A stretch of 64,000 bases of DNA from Salsuginibacillus kocurii DSM 18087 (GCF_000377705.1 NZ_KB898623.1:526684-590683), one strand, 5' to 3'; counted from the stretch's first letter, positions 25,898-35,361 are shown. Made by a program: numbers and translations. The notes: generated by a model not told the origin, from the letters alone.

Positions 25898-26539
25898 TTA
25901 ACCGACGGCATCATACCTTTCATTTAACTGCTCAACTTTCTCTTCATCCAAGGTGCCGTCCCCTTCTTCTATGACGTAGACTTCCACCTCCTGTTTGCCC
26001 CACTGATCAAAAACATCATCTACAGTTTCATAATACAAATCGATGATATCGCCCTCAATGGCAGAACCAGTATCGGCCACTACAGCAAAGCCGTAATCAG
26101 GGACAAATAATATAGTCCCAATCGGAAATACTTCGGGGTCAGCAGCAATAGTCGAATAGACATCACGTTGAACCGGGACGCCGGAATACGTAATACCATA
26201 GCCAGGATCGCCCTCTTTTTTTCCCGTAGATTCAACTCCTGCAGTGTATCCGGTTGCTTCCACTTGCTTTGAAGGGTAATCGGAAATGCCTAACGAAGGG
26301 TCAAGTTGACCTTGTTGGTCTGTTAAAGACCCCATAGCTTGTACTGGCCAATTTTTCTCTTCGGGTTCTCTTTTAATTTCAGCCACCTCTTCAGATACAT
26401 ATGACGATTGCTCACTCATTTGATCATAAACATAATCTCGCAATTCAGGTATCCCCACACCCGTTAAAGCATGCCATGTACTAAATAAAGCAATTGTAAA
26501 CAAAAACGTCATAATTGCACGCTTGGATGCATGGTTCAT
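25898..26539 (-). CDS. yuiC: 3D-domain protein, YuiC-like
   Basis: 213 residues: an N-terminal membrane anchor (about 8-28), an acidic linker, then a 3D domain (about 90-190) with [20 protein letters not shown] and [17 protein letters not shown]. The conserved aspartates are those of MltA-like peptidoglycan-cleaving domains. B. subtilis YuiC is a muralytic enzyme linked to stationary-phase survival. Start at ATG 26539; the GTG 9 bp upstream lies inside the ribosome-binding site. Confidence 0.88.
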   Translation of the reverse strand: MNHASKRAIMTFLFTIALFSTWHALTGVGIPELRDYVYDQMSEQSSYVSEEVAEIKREPEEKNWPVQAMGSLTDQQGQLDPSLGISDYPSKQVEATGYTAGVESTGKKEGDPGYGITYSGVPVQRDVYSTIAADPEVFPIGTILFVPDYGFAVVADTGSAIEGDIIDLYYETVDDVFDQWGKQEVEVYVIEEGDGTLDEEKVEQLNERYDAVG

Positions 26540-26650
26540 GTATGTCACCCTCTATATAAATTCTTAGTTAGAGGATGCCCCATCCGTACGGTTTCCATTC
26601 AATATTCAACTGTGGACAATGAATTTTACAATGAAGCCCTTCTCTCATAA

Positions 26651-26682
26651 AAAAACCTTAGTGAAGTAACAATCACTAAGGT
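26651..26682 (-). terminator. Terminator of yuiB
   Basis: CCTTAGTGA/TCACTAAGG stem with an 8-nt loop followed on the minus strand by TTTTTTT; the stem begins at the yuiB stop codon. Confidence 0.9.
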
Positions 26683-27005
26683 TAAAACATTTGGTACCCT
26701 CGTACCCTAAGCATACGAATGGCTATCCCAGCCAGAACAGTCCCGACCAATCCGCTGCTTAATATCAATATATCTGCCAAATATAAAGCTCTTAGATCAC
26801 TCATCAATGCGGTTATAGAGGCTACTGGTGCTGTGAAATATTCCAGAAAGTTGATGCTGTCAACAATCCACACCACAATTAGAGGATAGATGATAGCCAT
26901 GATCCAGGTGGAACGCAGTAACATATTTAACAAAAATCCAATACCAAAAAAAAGTATTAGAAATAAAATCATTGATATAATCAACTGAGGTAAACTCTCA
27001 ATCAT
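26682..27005 (-). CDS. yuiB: YuiB-like membrane protein
   Basis: 107 residues with three hydrophobic segments. Its pattern and its place between yuiC and yuiA match the YuiB family (unknown function). GGAGGTG precedes the ATG at 8 nt. Confidence 0.8.
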   Translation of the reverse strand: MIESLPQLIISMILFLILFFGIGFLLNMLLRSTWIMAIIYPLIVVWIVDSINFLEYFTAPVASITALMSDLRALYLADILILSSGLVGTVLAGIAIRMLRVRGYQMF

Positions 27006-27173
27006 TCGTCCAACACCTCCACATCACTAACAGTTTACATAACCCCCTTTCCGCCGTCAACATACGACTTTACCTTTCCAACTACCGTCAACAATCTGTC
27101 ACTAAATGTGAAGAAAATATACTTAAACTTAAAATGCAGAATGTGTACTTATTATTTGATAATATACTCCTCA

Positions 27174-27198
27174 TAAAAAACCCCTCCTTATAAAGGAG
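27174..27198 (-). terminator. Terminator of yuiA
   Basis: CTCCTT/AAGGAG stem followed on the minus strand by GGGTTTTTT; it overlaps the yuiA stop codon. Confidence 0.75.
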
Positions 27199-27325
27199 AG
27201 GCTTCGCCTTCGCCATCACAGTTAGGACATGTCTCTGTTCCGCCAAGTCTTAAGTTAAAATATCCTTGACCTTTGCAGTACGGACATTTCTTTTCTTGAG
27301 GAGTTCGTTTTAAGTTTGGAGCCAC
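27188..27325 (-). CDS. yuiA: YuiA-like small zinc-finger protein (45 aa)
   Basis: GTG at 27325 to TAA at 27188. It has two CxxC pairs, CPYC and CPNC, separated by KGQGYFNLRLGGTET, which is the YuiA pattern and also resembles one DnaJ-type zinc-finger repeat (CxxCxGxG). A GGGCAGG site lies before the start. The location between yumB and yuiB agrees with the B. subtilis order. Function unknown; probably binds one zinc. Confidence 0.82.
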   Translation of the reverse strand: MAPNLKRTPQEKKCPYCKGQGYFNLRLGGTETCPNCDGEGEASPL

Positions 27326-27486
27326 ATGATCGCCTGCCCTTTCATTTAATTGAATGTTCTGATAATAATAGCATCCTATTTTAATCTGATAAAGCGGTCA
27401 ATTATGGTCTAACCCTCAGTGTAAGCGCATTCATAAATCATTATCTGCTACATTCTTTTGTTTTTTTATCTTTCCTGCTTCAACCA

Positions 27487-27528
27487 TAAAAGGCTGCCAG
27501 GATATAGGATTGACCCACCCTGGCAGCC
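27487..27528 (-). terminator. Terminator of yumB
   Basis: GGCTGCCAGG/CCTGGCAGCC perfect 10-bp stem, followed on the minus strand by TTTTATGG. Confidence 0.85.
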
Positions 27529-27542
27529 ATGACTATTCAAAC

Positions 27543-28754
27543 TTAAAATGGATTTTTCCCTTTTTTCATAACTAGGCCGGGTCCACCCAAGATCCACAAA
27601 TAGCGATTGTCGATCATTTTTTTCATGAAGTTTGCTGACGTACCAAATAATTTTTTATTACCTACAATACCAATAGCTTCTTTTCCACCAAGAGAAGCTA
27701 CCGTTCCTTTAATGTCCGGAGTGAACTCTTCCAAGTCTCCACCTTTAATAAGAGCTCTTAAATTCTTTGCACAAGTAACTGCCTGCTGCATGGCAATTTG
27801 AGCTGTTGGAGGATACGGGCGATCTGCTTCTTCATTTATAACTAAGGAACAATCACCAATAATGAAAACATCTTCATGATCTGGGGCGCGCAGGTCTTTG
27901 TCTACTTTTACACGAGCACGATTTGATTCAAAGCCAGCTTCTTCAATAATTGGATTGCCACGTACGCCAGTAGCCCATACGACTGTATTAGTATTAATTT
28001 CCGTGCCATCTTTTAACGTAACGCCATGTTCGTGAACTTCGCTGATTGGCATGTTGATTTTAAATTCAACACCGCGATTTTCCAATAAGTTCATCGCGTA
28101 TTCTACAAGTTCAGGATCAAAACCAGGCAAAGCTGTCGGCGCCGCTTCAATGACATACATTTTGATTTTTTCACGAGGTACGTCATATTTTTCACAAAGC
28201 TTAGGAACTCGCTCCGTTAACTCACCGATAAATTCCATCCCTGTGAAACCAGCACCTGCAACCACAAATGTCAAATCACCATTGCGCATATCTTCATTGT
28301 TATGATATCTGGAGAATTGGTATTCAATGTGGTCTTTAATCTCTCTGGCACCATTAACTGTCCACTTATGGTAAGCGTATTCATATACTCCCGGTACGCC
28401 AAATGTTTCAGCCTGAGCTCCAAGCGCTACTACGAGGTAATCATAATCGACAGACCCTTTGTTCTCAAGTTCTACTTGCTTGTCTTCTCGATTAATGCTT
28501 ACAACAGAGTCTTCAATAAAGTTTATTTTTGACGTATCAAGCACATCGGAAATTTTCATTCGCGTTTTATCTGGTTCCATGGTCCCAGCCGCTGGCTCAT
28601 GAAGCCATGTAGTTTGATAATGGTAGTCATGCTTGTTAACCAGGGTTACATTTACCTCATTATGTCCCAATTCTTTAGTCAGTTGGTTAGCGGTTACCAT
28701 GCCGCCATACCCAGCACCAAGAATTAGGATGGTTGGCTTTCGTTCCAAATCCAT
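27543..28754 (-). CDS. yumB: Type II NADH dehydrogenase, YumB-like
   Basis: 403-residue FAD enzyme that would pass electrons from NADH to menaquinone without pumping protons. FAD-binding GAGYGG at 13-18, a second dinucleotide site VVAGAGFTGMEF, the FIIGDCS motif and the PPTAQIAMQQ quinone-site helix are all present. The match is to YumB rather than B. subtilis Ndh (YjlD). The ATG at 28754 is the best of several in-frame starts, though its ribosome-binding site is weak. Divergent from yumC. Confidence 0.92.
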   Translation of the reverse strand: MDLERKPTILILGAGYGGMVTANQLTKELGHNEVNVTLVNKHDYHYQTTWLHEPAAGTMEPDKTRMKISDVLDTSKINFIEDSVVSINREDKQVELENKGSVDYDYLVVALGAQAETFGVPGVYEYAYHKWTVNGAREIKDHIEYQFSRYHNNEDMRNGDLTFVVAGAGFTGMEFIGELTERVPKLCEKYDVPREKIKMYVIEAAPTALPGFDPELVEYAMNLLENRGVEFKINMPISEVHEHGVTLKDGTEINTNTVVWATGVRGNPIIEEAGFESNRARVKVDKDLRAPDHEDVFIIGDCSLVINEEADRPYPPTAQIAMQQAVTCAKNLRALIKGGDLEEFTPDIKGTVASLGGKEAIGIVGNKKLFGTSANFMKKMIDNRYLWILGGPGLVMKKGKNPF

Positions 28755-29318
28755 CACATCCAATTTTAAAATTTCCGTGCAACTACCGACGAACAACTGT
28801 TCAAATGGAAAACAACCGCATCTTTGTGATTGTTTTCACGTAACTCTCCACACTTCACGTTCATATTCTCATCACAAATCACATCTAATATAATAGAAAA
28901 AAAAACGCTACATTTCAACAGTTTTTTTACTTTTTAACCGTTTTTAATCAATTTAGTTCTAGTTAAAGGTTGGTGTTGAAAGGTTAAAAACGTAACCTGG
29001 GCGGTTCGAAGTCCTCACAGCAAATCGAGAAGGCTGGGTGACGATCCAGCCGCAGAAAGCGTTCAATTAACAAGGACATGTAACCGTACCATCATGTTAA
29101 GGTTTGGATTTCCAGCTTAGTTGGTATTTGCTTACTATCACCTTTATTCCATTTACTATAATTTATAATGCTAATAGTAACTATTCCCCTGAATAAAATC
29201 CTTTATTTGGAGGGGATTGACTTTTTCTCCTCTGAAGCTTAAACCTTTCAATGACTATCTAAATTGATTATAATGGGGTACGGATGATATTTCTTTTGGT
29301 TTCAGTGGAGGTGCAACC
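28755..29318. other. Long divergent intergenic region with a GC-richer structured block
   Basis: 564 bp between yumB and yumC. Nothing coding was found. At about 28980-29130 the sequence becomes less AT-rich and contains GGCTGG/CCAGCC (29032-29051) and nested GGTT/AACC pairings. I could not match it to a known riboswitch or small RNA. The remainder is AT-rich promoter-like DNA. Confidence 0.45.
28824..28841. promoter_or_regulatory. Rex-like redox operator upstream of yumB
   Basis: TTGTGA-TTGTTT-TCACGT agrees with the Rex consensus TTGTGA-N6-TCACAA except for the last two bases. It is 70 bp before the yumB start, a suitable place for NADH-responsive control of an NADH dehydrogenase. Confidence 0.45.
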
Positions 29319-30308
29319 ATGCAAGAAGATAAAAATCTTTATGATATTACCATTATAGGCGGAGGGCCTACCGGATTATTCACCGCCTTTTATGGAGGAA
29401 TGCGGCAAGCAAGCGTCAAAATTATAGAAAGCATGCCACAACTCGGGGGCCAACTTTCCGCATTGTACCCTGAAAAATATATTTATGATGTAGCTGGATT
29501 TCCAAAAGTACGTGCTCAAGAACTAGTAGATAATTTAGTAGAGCAAATGAACCCATTTAACCCAGAAGTAGTATTAGAACAGGCAGTAGAAGACGTAGAA
29601 AAACTTGAGGATGAATCCTTTAAAATCACAACAAATTCAGGCATTCATTATTCTAGAACGATTGTCATTACAGCGGGCGTCGGTGCCTTTCAGCCTCGCC
29701 GTTTGAAACTAGATGAAGCAGAACAGTATGAAGGAAACAATTTACATTATTTTGTTCAAGACTTAAAACAATTTGAAGGCCAAAATGTGCTTATTTGCGG
29801 TGGTGGTGATTCGGCCGTAGACTGGTCCTTAATGTTAGAAGATAAAGCAAATGTAACCTTATCCCACCGCCGGGATAAATTCCGTGCCCATGAACACAGC
29901 GTGGAACAGTTAAAAAATTCAAACGCCAACATTTTAACCCCTTATGAGATTTCTGAACTGATTGGAGATGGCACTAACATTTCTCAAGTCGTTCTAAAAG
30001 AAACAAAAGGAGAAGGGACTAAAACCGTGGATGTAGACAGCATAATCGTCAACTACGGGTTCATGACTTCTCTTGGCCCGATTAAAGAATGGGGCTTCGA
30101 TATTGAACGAAATTCCATCCTTGTAAATAGCAAAATGGAAACATCCATTAAGGGGATTTATGCAGCTGGAGATATTACAACCTATGATGGCAAGGTGAAA
30201 TTAATTGCTTCAGGGTTTGGAGAAGCTCCGACAGCTGTTAACAATGCAAAAGCGTACATGGACCCTGATGCTAAACTGCAGCCAGGCCATAGTTCCCACA
30301 TGTTTTAA
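29319..30308 (+). CDS. yumC: Ferredoxin/flavodoxin-NADP+ reductase, YumC (thioredoxin-reductase-like FNR)
   Basis: 329 residues. GGGPTG (14-19) binds [14 protein letters not shown] binds NADPH, and [25 protein letters not shown] closes the FAD site. It lacks the CxxC pair of thioredoxin reductases, which is what marks YumC-type FNRs. It supplies or removes electrons from ferredoxin/flavodoxin. ATG behind GGAGGTG. Confidence 0.95.
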   Translation: MQEDKNLYDITIIGGGPTGLFTAFYGGMRQASVKIIESMPQLGGQLSALYPEKYIYDVAGFPKVRAQELVDNLVEQMNPFNPEVVLEQAVEDVEKLEDESFKITTNSGIHYSRTIVITAGVGAFQPRRLKLDEAEQYEGNNLHYFVQDLKQFEGQNVLICGGGDSAVDWSLMLEDKANVTLSHRRDKFRAHEHSVEQLKNSNANILTPYEISELIGDGTNISQVVLKETKGEGTKTVDVDSIIVNYGFMTSLGPIKEWGFDIERNSILVNSKMETSIKGIYAAGDITTYDGKVKLIASGFGEAPTAVNNAKAYMDPDAKLQPGHSSHMF

Positions 30309-30537
30309 CAGCAAAGTTGCGGAATACGGTGCTGCATCGTTTCCGCTCCCTTAAGTCCAGGTGAAATAAGGGAGCACGCTCGGACGGTGATCAGCTCACT
30401 TTACGGTCCTCTGTTCCGCTATGTACAAGGAATTGTCGGATCGTTAAGTGAAATTGCGGAACTCATGGCCCCTACATTTTCTGCCGGCCATCGTCCTTCA
30501 AAAGTTGAGGAAAAATCCACCATACATTTATACCTTC
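30309..30537. other. Non-coding stretch between yumC and its terminator
   Basis: Relatively GC-rich. It contains a 9-bp inverted repeat GCTCCCTTA/TAAGGGAGC (30345-30375) with no T tract. A 75-codon frame here has no ribosome-binding site and no recognisable protein pattern. Confidence 0.4.
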
Positions 30538-30538
30538 C

Positions 30539-30569
30539 AGAAGCTTGTAAAGTACAGGCTTCTTTTTTT
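30539..30569 (+). terminator. Likely terminator of yumC
   Basis: AGAAGC/GCTTCT stem extended by TTGT/ACAG, followed by seven T. It sits about 230 bp past the stop codon. Confidence 0.7.
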
Positions 30570-30660
30570 AATGGGAGACTCTCCTGCCTACTTCAAACGA
30601 ACAGTCTAAATTGATAGTACTTAAAGTTAGAGTCTTGGCCCTGGATCTCTTTTACCTACC

Positions 30661-31242
30661 TTAACTCTCGTTGTTTTTGTGTTCTTTCACAAGTTCTTCT
30701 ACTCTTTCATACTTAACGCCTGTATAACCTGAATTTGTTGTTTCATAGTAAGTTGCCTCATAATTATTGTGAACTACATCTAAATCGTGAATAATTCGAT
30801 GACTGTAAAGGAGGGCTTCATGGTCCCGCTCTTTAGTTGCGAGGCTGGCTACATCTATAAAATTTTCTAAATCATGCTGAAGGTTATCATGCCCATAATC
30901 ATTAACGGTTTCTACAGCTTCTTCAATTATTTCAAACGTTTGATACATTTCACTCTCCGTCTCTTCCCAAGCTTCGCTGTCTTCCTCTAAAAATTCTTTG
31001 TGTCCTGCAAAACCGGTGATATCATTCCATATCCTATGCACATTAGCAATGGTGTCAAGCACCTCTTCATTTTCAAGTTTCTCATCTGACAGGTCTTCGA
31101 CATCAACTATCACTCCTTCATCGGCTTCATTTCCATCCACCAGCCCTGAAAAGATATTTAATCCCAGCACGCTAGCAGCCAAAAGCAATATTACCGATCC
31201 ACCTATTATGATACCGCCTAAAATCGCTAACCTTTTCTTCAT
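30661..31242 (-). CDS. Membrane-anchored acidic hypothetical protein
   Basis: 193 residues: an N-terminal membrane helix (about 5-28), then a strongly acidic, mostly helical extracytoplasmic part rich in histidine and tyrosine (YSHRIIHDLDVVHNNYEATYYET). It distantly recalls DUF6241-type proteins of Bacillaceae, but I am not sure. No catalytic motif seen. The Shine-Dalgarno is weak and distant. The codon usage looks like that of the neighbours. Confidence 0.6.
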   Translation of the reverse strand: MKKRLAILGGIIIGGSVILLLAASVLGLNIFSGLVDGNEADEGVIVDVEDLSDEKLENEEVLDTIANVHRIWNDITGFAGHKEFLEEDSEAWEETESEMYQTFEIIEEAVETVNDYGHDNLQHDLENFIDVASLATKERDHEALLYSHRIIHDLDVVHNNYEATYYETTNSGYTGVKYERVEELVKEHKNNES

Positions 31243-31677
31243 GAGTATAAATCAACCTTTCACTTTACAACCCGCTCCGATATAAAATTCAACTAAACAT
31301 TTGCCGACCCTTAATATCCATAGTTGCAAAAAACAAAAGATCCACTTGTTTCTTAAAACCAGTCGTGCCACTCACAATGTATGTAATACCTATATGATGA
31401 ATCGACGATTGTTTCCTTAAAACACGTTTACCGAGCTTCTTGCTCTTCTCTTAATCTTATGCTTAAAGGCAGCTTGTAAATTCTTTGCCGATGCAAGAAA
31501 TCTCCTGACAACATCGTTAATGGCGAAATGACTTCTCATACATTTTTTATAATCTCCCAATGGAGGCTCTTTTAGACCTTCTGCTTCTTTTATCACCTCT
31601 ATTCATTGTTTGATCAAAAATTTAGCGTATGTCCACTGCCCCCTCCTTTTTCCTTTTTTGCTTTCATAAAAGCAAGG
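31243..31677. other. Intergenic region, no gene recognised
   Basis: About 435 bp of AT-rich sequence. No frame with a start signal, and no repeat shared with the other intergenic families in this window. Confidence 0.4.
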
Positions 31678-31715
31678 CAAAAACCCCCTAACGGTTAAGG
31701 GAACCGTTAGGGGGT
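31678..31715 (-). terminator. Terminator of the IscA-like gene
   Basis: ACCCCCTAACGGTT/AACCGTTAGGGGGT, a 14-bp perfect stem, followed on the minus strand by TTTTT. Confidence 0.92.
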
Positions 31716-31808
31716 TAAGGCTTCGCGGCTTTTCTCACATTTTTGTAAACAAAGCCGTAGGCAAAACGAAGAATCGGCGCGAAGGACTTATTTGAATGTA
31801 GGGGAATA

Positions 31809-32162
31809 TTAGCAGTCTTCTGGTGTACCAGCGTTTGTAGCTGTCCGGAAAGAACTTCCGCAGCCGCAGGAAGCGATAGCATTTGGATTTTCAATTGTGA
31901 ATCCGCCGCCCATCATGTTTTCTTTATAATCTACTTCAACACCATTTAGAACCGGCAAACTTTCTTTATCAATGACAATGTCAATGTTCCCCATTTTATA
32001 TTCTTCATCATCATCGGTTACTTCAGTGTCAAAACCCATACCATATGATAACCCACTGCAGCCACCGCCTTTAACTCCGACACGGAGCTTTAGGTTTGGG
32101 TCTTCTTCATCTTCTTTCATCTTTTCAATAGCCGCCAAAGCAGCATCTGAGATCGAGATCAC
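31809..32162 (-). CDS. yutM: A-type iron-sulfur carrier (HesB/IscA family), YutM
   Basis: 117 residues. The three conserved cysteines C35 (GGGCSGLSY), C99 and C101 (SCGCGSSF) can hold an iron-sulfur cluster for transfer to apoproteins; the CGCGSSFRT..NAGTPEDC ending is that of the Bacillus YutM/SufA group. GTG start behind GGAGGTATT. It likely cooperates with the Suf machinery at the right end of the window. Confidence 0.93.
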   Translation of the reverse strand: MISISDAALAAIEKMKEDEEDPNLKLRVGVKGGGCSGLSYGMGFDTEVTDDDEEYKMGNIDIVIDKESLPVLNGVEVDYKENMMGGGFTIENPNAIASCGCGSSFRTATNAGTPEDC

Positions 32163-32243
32163 TTGAATACCTCCTTAAAGGTCTTTCCTTCTATCTCTTT
32201 TAGACCTGACTTACTCCAAGTGTATCGACTCTTTCACGATTCA

Positions 32244-32447
32244 TCAACCCATTTGCATTTCATTTTGACATTCGACCGGCTGACGAGAGAGCTCATCTGC
32301 CAGCAAACGATTATGATAAGCATCAATTAATCGACTATAATGGAGCACAAGTGGGTGATTAATCCCATAAAGACTAGCTGCTTCCAACATTTTCACTCGC
32401 AGAGATTCAAGATCATGCCCTGTCTCAACGCTCGTAACCGTTGCCAT
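32244..32447 (-). CDS. Spo0E-like aspartyl-phosphate phosphatase family protein
   Basis: 67 residues. The helical hairpin LRVKMLEAASLYGINHPLV..YSRLID fits the Spo0E family, small regulators that dephosphorylate Spo0A~P and delay sporulation. The signature SQELD is SRLID here: the Ser and Asp remain while QEL is changed, so activity is uncertain. AAAGGAG precedes the ATG. Confidence 0.65.
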   Translation of the reverse strand: MATVTSVETGHDLESLRVKMLEAASLYGINHPLVLHYSRLIDAYHNRLLADELSRQPVECQNEMQMG

Positions 32448-32785
32448 TTCAACTCTCCTTTCCGTTCATTCGTTACCTGTGGAAAAGAATCTCTGAAGGG
32501 CTACTAAAGACTTCAAGGTAGTCTGTAACCTATTCTTATCTCTATTATCATTATTTTACACTAAAAGCCAGTCCATGACAAACATTTTTTTCCACAAATG
32601 GCTTGTTTTCTGCTATTTTTTTCAATTCACTTTATTAGCTTGTTCTACTTCTCTTTTATTTCCTTATCTCTCCTAGTATAATAAAGAAGAAAATATCACG
32701 TATCCTTTTGACAAAACAAGCTGCTCTTATATGGATAGACCTTTCGCAGTACTCTTGCGTACGTAATGTTAAGGAGGCACATTAT

Positions 32786-33880
32786 ATGACCGTAACTATC
32801 GGTGATACTAGATTAAAAGCTATAGCTGAGAAAGTAGAGAATGGAGAACGACTTAGTATAGATGACGGCCTTTACTTGTATGAAACGCCTGACCTGCTAA
32901 GTGTGGCCCAATTAGCTGATCGTGTAAATTATTCAAAAAACGGGGACAATGTCTATTTTATTGAAAATATGTACATTAACCCTACGAATGTTTGTGAAGC
33001 CAATTGTGGCTTCTGTGGCTTTAAGCGCAAGCCTGGTGATGAAGGTGCTTATACTATGCATGAAGAGGAATTGCTTCAGTATGTAGAAGAGCGCTGGAAT
33101 GATAACATTCAGGAATTTCATATCGTCGGCGGCCATAATGTAGAAGTACCTTTTGATTATTACTTAGACACATTACGCGCCCTCAAGAAAAACTATCCCC
33201 AAGCTACGATTAAAGCATACACTGGCGCAGAAATTGAATTCTTTGCCCGTCACGCCGGTCTTACGATGCGAGAAGTGTTAATTGAACTGCAAAAAGCAGG
33301 TCTGGATACCTTGCCTGGCGGGGGAGCCGAAATCTTAACTGAACGCTACCGGGAAAAAATGAGCCCGGAAAAAGCTTCTACCTATGAGTGGTTGGAAGCG
33401 CACGAATTAGCACATGAACTTGGCATGCAAACCCATGCGACAATGCTCTATGGCTCCATTGAATCCTTCGAAGAACGCCTTATTCACATGGATCGTTTGC
33501 GTCAGCTTCAGGATAAAACGAATGGCTTTATGGTATTTATCCCGTTGGCCATGCAACCAAGAACAGTAAATGCAGGTTGGAACCGCCGCACCTCTGCCTA
33601 TGATGACATGAGGACCGTGGCTATTTCCCGGTTAATGCTTGATAATTTCGACCATATAAAAGCCTATTGGATTAATATCGGGGCTCAATTGACACAAATG
33701 GCGCTCACCTTCGGGTCTGACGACATTCATGGCACGTTAATTGAAGAAAGAATTTCTCATTCTGTTGGAGCCCTTACTTCTTCTGGCTTAACACGCAAAG
33801 AATTAATCCACTTAATTAAAGGTGCCAACAAGACCCCCGTTGAACGAGATACATTTTATAATACGATTAAGACGTATTAA
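32786..33880 (+). CDS. mqnE: Aminofutalosine synthase MqnE (radical SAM)
   Basis: 364 residues. The radical-SAM cluster motif is CEANCGFC (C70, C74, C77). Downstream, DTLPGGGAEIL, QTHATMLYGSIES, and FMVFIPLAMQP are typical of MqnE, which joins 3-enolpyruvoyl-benzoate and S-adenosylmethionine to give aminofutalosine in the alternative menaquinone pathway. I start at ATG 32786, 7 nt after AAGGAGG; the frame open upstream from 32708 lacks any such site. No mqnA, mqnB, mqnC or mqnD is nearby. MqnC-like dehypoxanthinyl futalosine cyclase is the closest alternative, but the PGGGAE context favours MqnE. Confidence 0.85.
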   Translation: MTVTIGDTRLKAIAEKVENGERLSIDDGLYLYETPDLLSVAQLADRVNYSKNGDNVYFIENMYINPTNVCEANCGFCGFKRKPGDEGAYTMHEEELLQYVEERWNDNIQEFHIVGGHNVEVPFDYYLDTLRALKKNYPQATIKAYTGAEIEFFARHAGLTMREVLIELQKAGLDTLPGGGAEILTERYREKMSPEKASTYEWLEAHELAHELGMQTHATMLYGSIESFEERLIHMDRLRQLQDKTNGFMVFIPLAMQPRTVNAGWNRRTSAYDDMRTVAISRLMLDNFDHIKAYWINIGAQLTQMALTFGSDDIHGTLIEERISHSVGALTSSGLTRKELIHLIKGANKTPVERDTFYNTIKTY

Positions 33881-33913
33881 AACTGGATAACCACAGCATT
33901 TCGGTTCTCTTAA

Positions 33914-33943
33914 AAGCCCTGCTTGATAAAGTAGGGGCTTTTT
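33914..33943 (+). terminator. Terminator of mqnE
   Basis: AAGCCCTGCTT/AAGTAGGGGCTT hairpin followed by TTTTT. Confidence 0.8.
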
Positions 33944-34030
33944 CGTTATTGGCTTTGTTAATGATTATTAATGATTTTTAATTATTAGTGAATGAAGTGG
34001 AACGTACGAATTGCTTACTGGAAAAGCAGA

Positions 34031-34161
34031 ATGAGAGAATTGTACATACACGCAGCGTAGAGAAGGAACCTGCATCTCCTGCAGCAAGCAATGAAGATGC
34101 TGCGAAATCAAAGGAAGTGAAGGTGAAGTAAGTGCCGCTAGTGCTTGTAGTGAAAGCGAGC
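34031..34161 (+). repeat. Dispersed intergenic repeat, copy C (most diverged)
   Basis: Contains TCAAAGGAAGTGAAGGTGAAG and GTAGTGAAAGCGAGC, and the preceding GAAGATGCTGCGA, in the same order as the copies at 37670-37837 and 44318-44470 (those on the opposite strand). Diverged, but collinear by eye. Confidence 0.55.
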
Positions 34162-34194
34162 AACCTTACATGAACATCACCCCCCACGTTAAAC

Positions 34195-34232
34195 AGACCC
34201 TTACGGTTTAAAAAAGAAAACTGTAAGGGTCT
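34195..34232 (-). terminator. Terminator downstream of dapF
   Basis: AGACCCTTACGGTTT/AAAACTGTAAGGGTCT hairpin; the downstream T tract on the minus strand is short (GTTTAA). Confidence 0.7.
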
Positions 34233-34251
34233 ACTGCTTTTTATCTATTAG

Positions 34252-35112
34252 TTAAAGATTTCTTACATACTCCCCCGTGCAAATCGTCTCTGCTGCACCT
34301 TTCATCCAAACTGTATCTGAACTAGAGTCCCAAGTGATATACAAATCCCCACCAGGAAGGTGAACGGTAACTTCCTGGTCTTTTTCGCTCTCGCCATTTA
34401 AAATCGCAGCTACTACCGCAGCACATGCTCCTGTTCCACAAGCCTGGGTGATGCCAGACCCTCGTTCCCATACCCGAAAGTCTATTTCTGTACTTGATTT
34501 TACTGTGATAAACTCAACATTTACTCCTTCAGGGAATAATTCATCTTTTTCAATTATAGGTCCTGCGGTCTCTACAGGCGCTTTCTTTACATCTTTGCTG
34601 AAAATAATGGCATGAGGGTTGCCCATCGACACTGCTGTCAATTCATAAAGAGCGTTCTCCACCTCCAGCTCTTCACCAATTACGAGGTCTGCTGGAGAAC
34701 CTCCTCCCATTGGCAGGTCTTTTCTCTTTAAGCCGGGCTTTCCCATATTAATGGTCACTTCATGGACATATCCATCAGGGCTGGGATTGACATGAGCTTC
34801 TACATTGCCTCCTTTTGTTTCAATATAAAAGGAGGTTGCAGCCACATACCCTTTTTCATATGCATACTTAGCTACGCAACGCAAACCATTACCGCAGTTT
34901 TTCGCTTCAGAACCATCATTATTAAAGATACGCATGCGCACCGCAGCATCCTTTGATGGACCAATTAATATTAAGCCGTCTGAGCCGATTCCTGTATATG
35001 AGTCAGCCACAGCTATACTTAAAGGCGCTAGCTCATCTTCTTGTAGTGCGACTTCCCATTCATCCACATAAATGTAGCTGTTTCCTAATCCATGCATTTT
35101 TGTAAATTGCAT
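34252..35112 (-). CDS. dapF: Diaminopimelate epimerase
   Basis: 286 residues. It converts LL- to meso-diaminopimelate for lysine and peptidoglycan. The two catalytic cysteines are present: C73 in [13 protein letters not shown] and C225 in [13 protein letters not shown] before the second cysteine fits the substrate site. Last gene of a minus-strand run with a 79-residue protein 9 bp upstream. Confidence 0.96.
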   Translation of the reverse strand: MQFTKMHGLGNSYIYVDEWEVALQEDELAPLSIAVADSYTGIGSDGLILIGPSKDAAVRMRIFNNDGSEAKNCGNGLRCVAKYAYEKGYVAATSFYIETKGGNVEAHVNPSPDGYVHEVTINMGKPGLKRKDLPMGGGSPADLVIGEELEVENALYELTAVSMGNPHAIIFSKDVKKAPVETAGPIIEKDELFPEGVNVEFITVKSSTEIDFRVWERGSGITQACGTGACAAVVAAILNGESEKDQEVTVHLPGGDLYITWDSSSDTVWMKGAAETICTGEYVRNL

Positions 35113-35121
35113 TTTGTTTCC

Positions 35122-35361
35122 TCATTTCCGTAAAGACTCTGTTGTCCAAAAGTAATCTTCATCTGCTTGAGCAATGATTAAATGGTTATGGCAGCAAGGC
35201 AGAATTAGTTTGGTTTTAATACCTTCAAGTGCGTGCTGCAATTCTTCTGGCCGCATGTGAGTCAGCACTTGTTCGCTTCCACATTTTGGACACTCTGAAA
35301 GGTATATATCTTCTATCATACGTTCATACGGCCATGCATTTTCAAAAGGGATTAGGTCCAT
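35122..35361 (-). CDS. Small CxxC / CC-x-H protein, unknown
   Basis: 79 residues behind AAAGGA. Potential zinc ligands: CPKC at about 24-27 and CCHNH at about 56-60. The intervening helix (MRPEELQHALEGIKTK) is amphipathic. I do not recognise the family. It ends 9 bp before dapF and begins 53 bp after yuzB on the same strand, so cotranscription with dapF is likely. Confidence 0.7.
   Translation of the reverse strand: MDLIPFENAWPYERMIEDIYLSECPKCGSEQVLTHMRPEELQHALEGIKTKLILPCCHNHLIIAQADEDYFWTTESLRK

Noticed and set aside
28980-29060. tRNA or T-box reading of the GGTTCGAAGTCC stretch before yumC
   Set aside because: No acceptor stem or anticodon arm can be built, and the T-box sequence GGTGGNACCGCG is absent.
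30387-30614. 75-codon frame after yumC
   Set aside because: No ribosome-binding site, runs through the yumC terminator, no recognisable motif.
33978-34187. 69-codon minus-strand frame beside the mqnE terminator
   Set aside because: It is antisense to intergenic repeat copy C, has low-complexity Ser/Thr-rich content and no ribosome-binding site.
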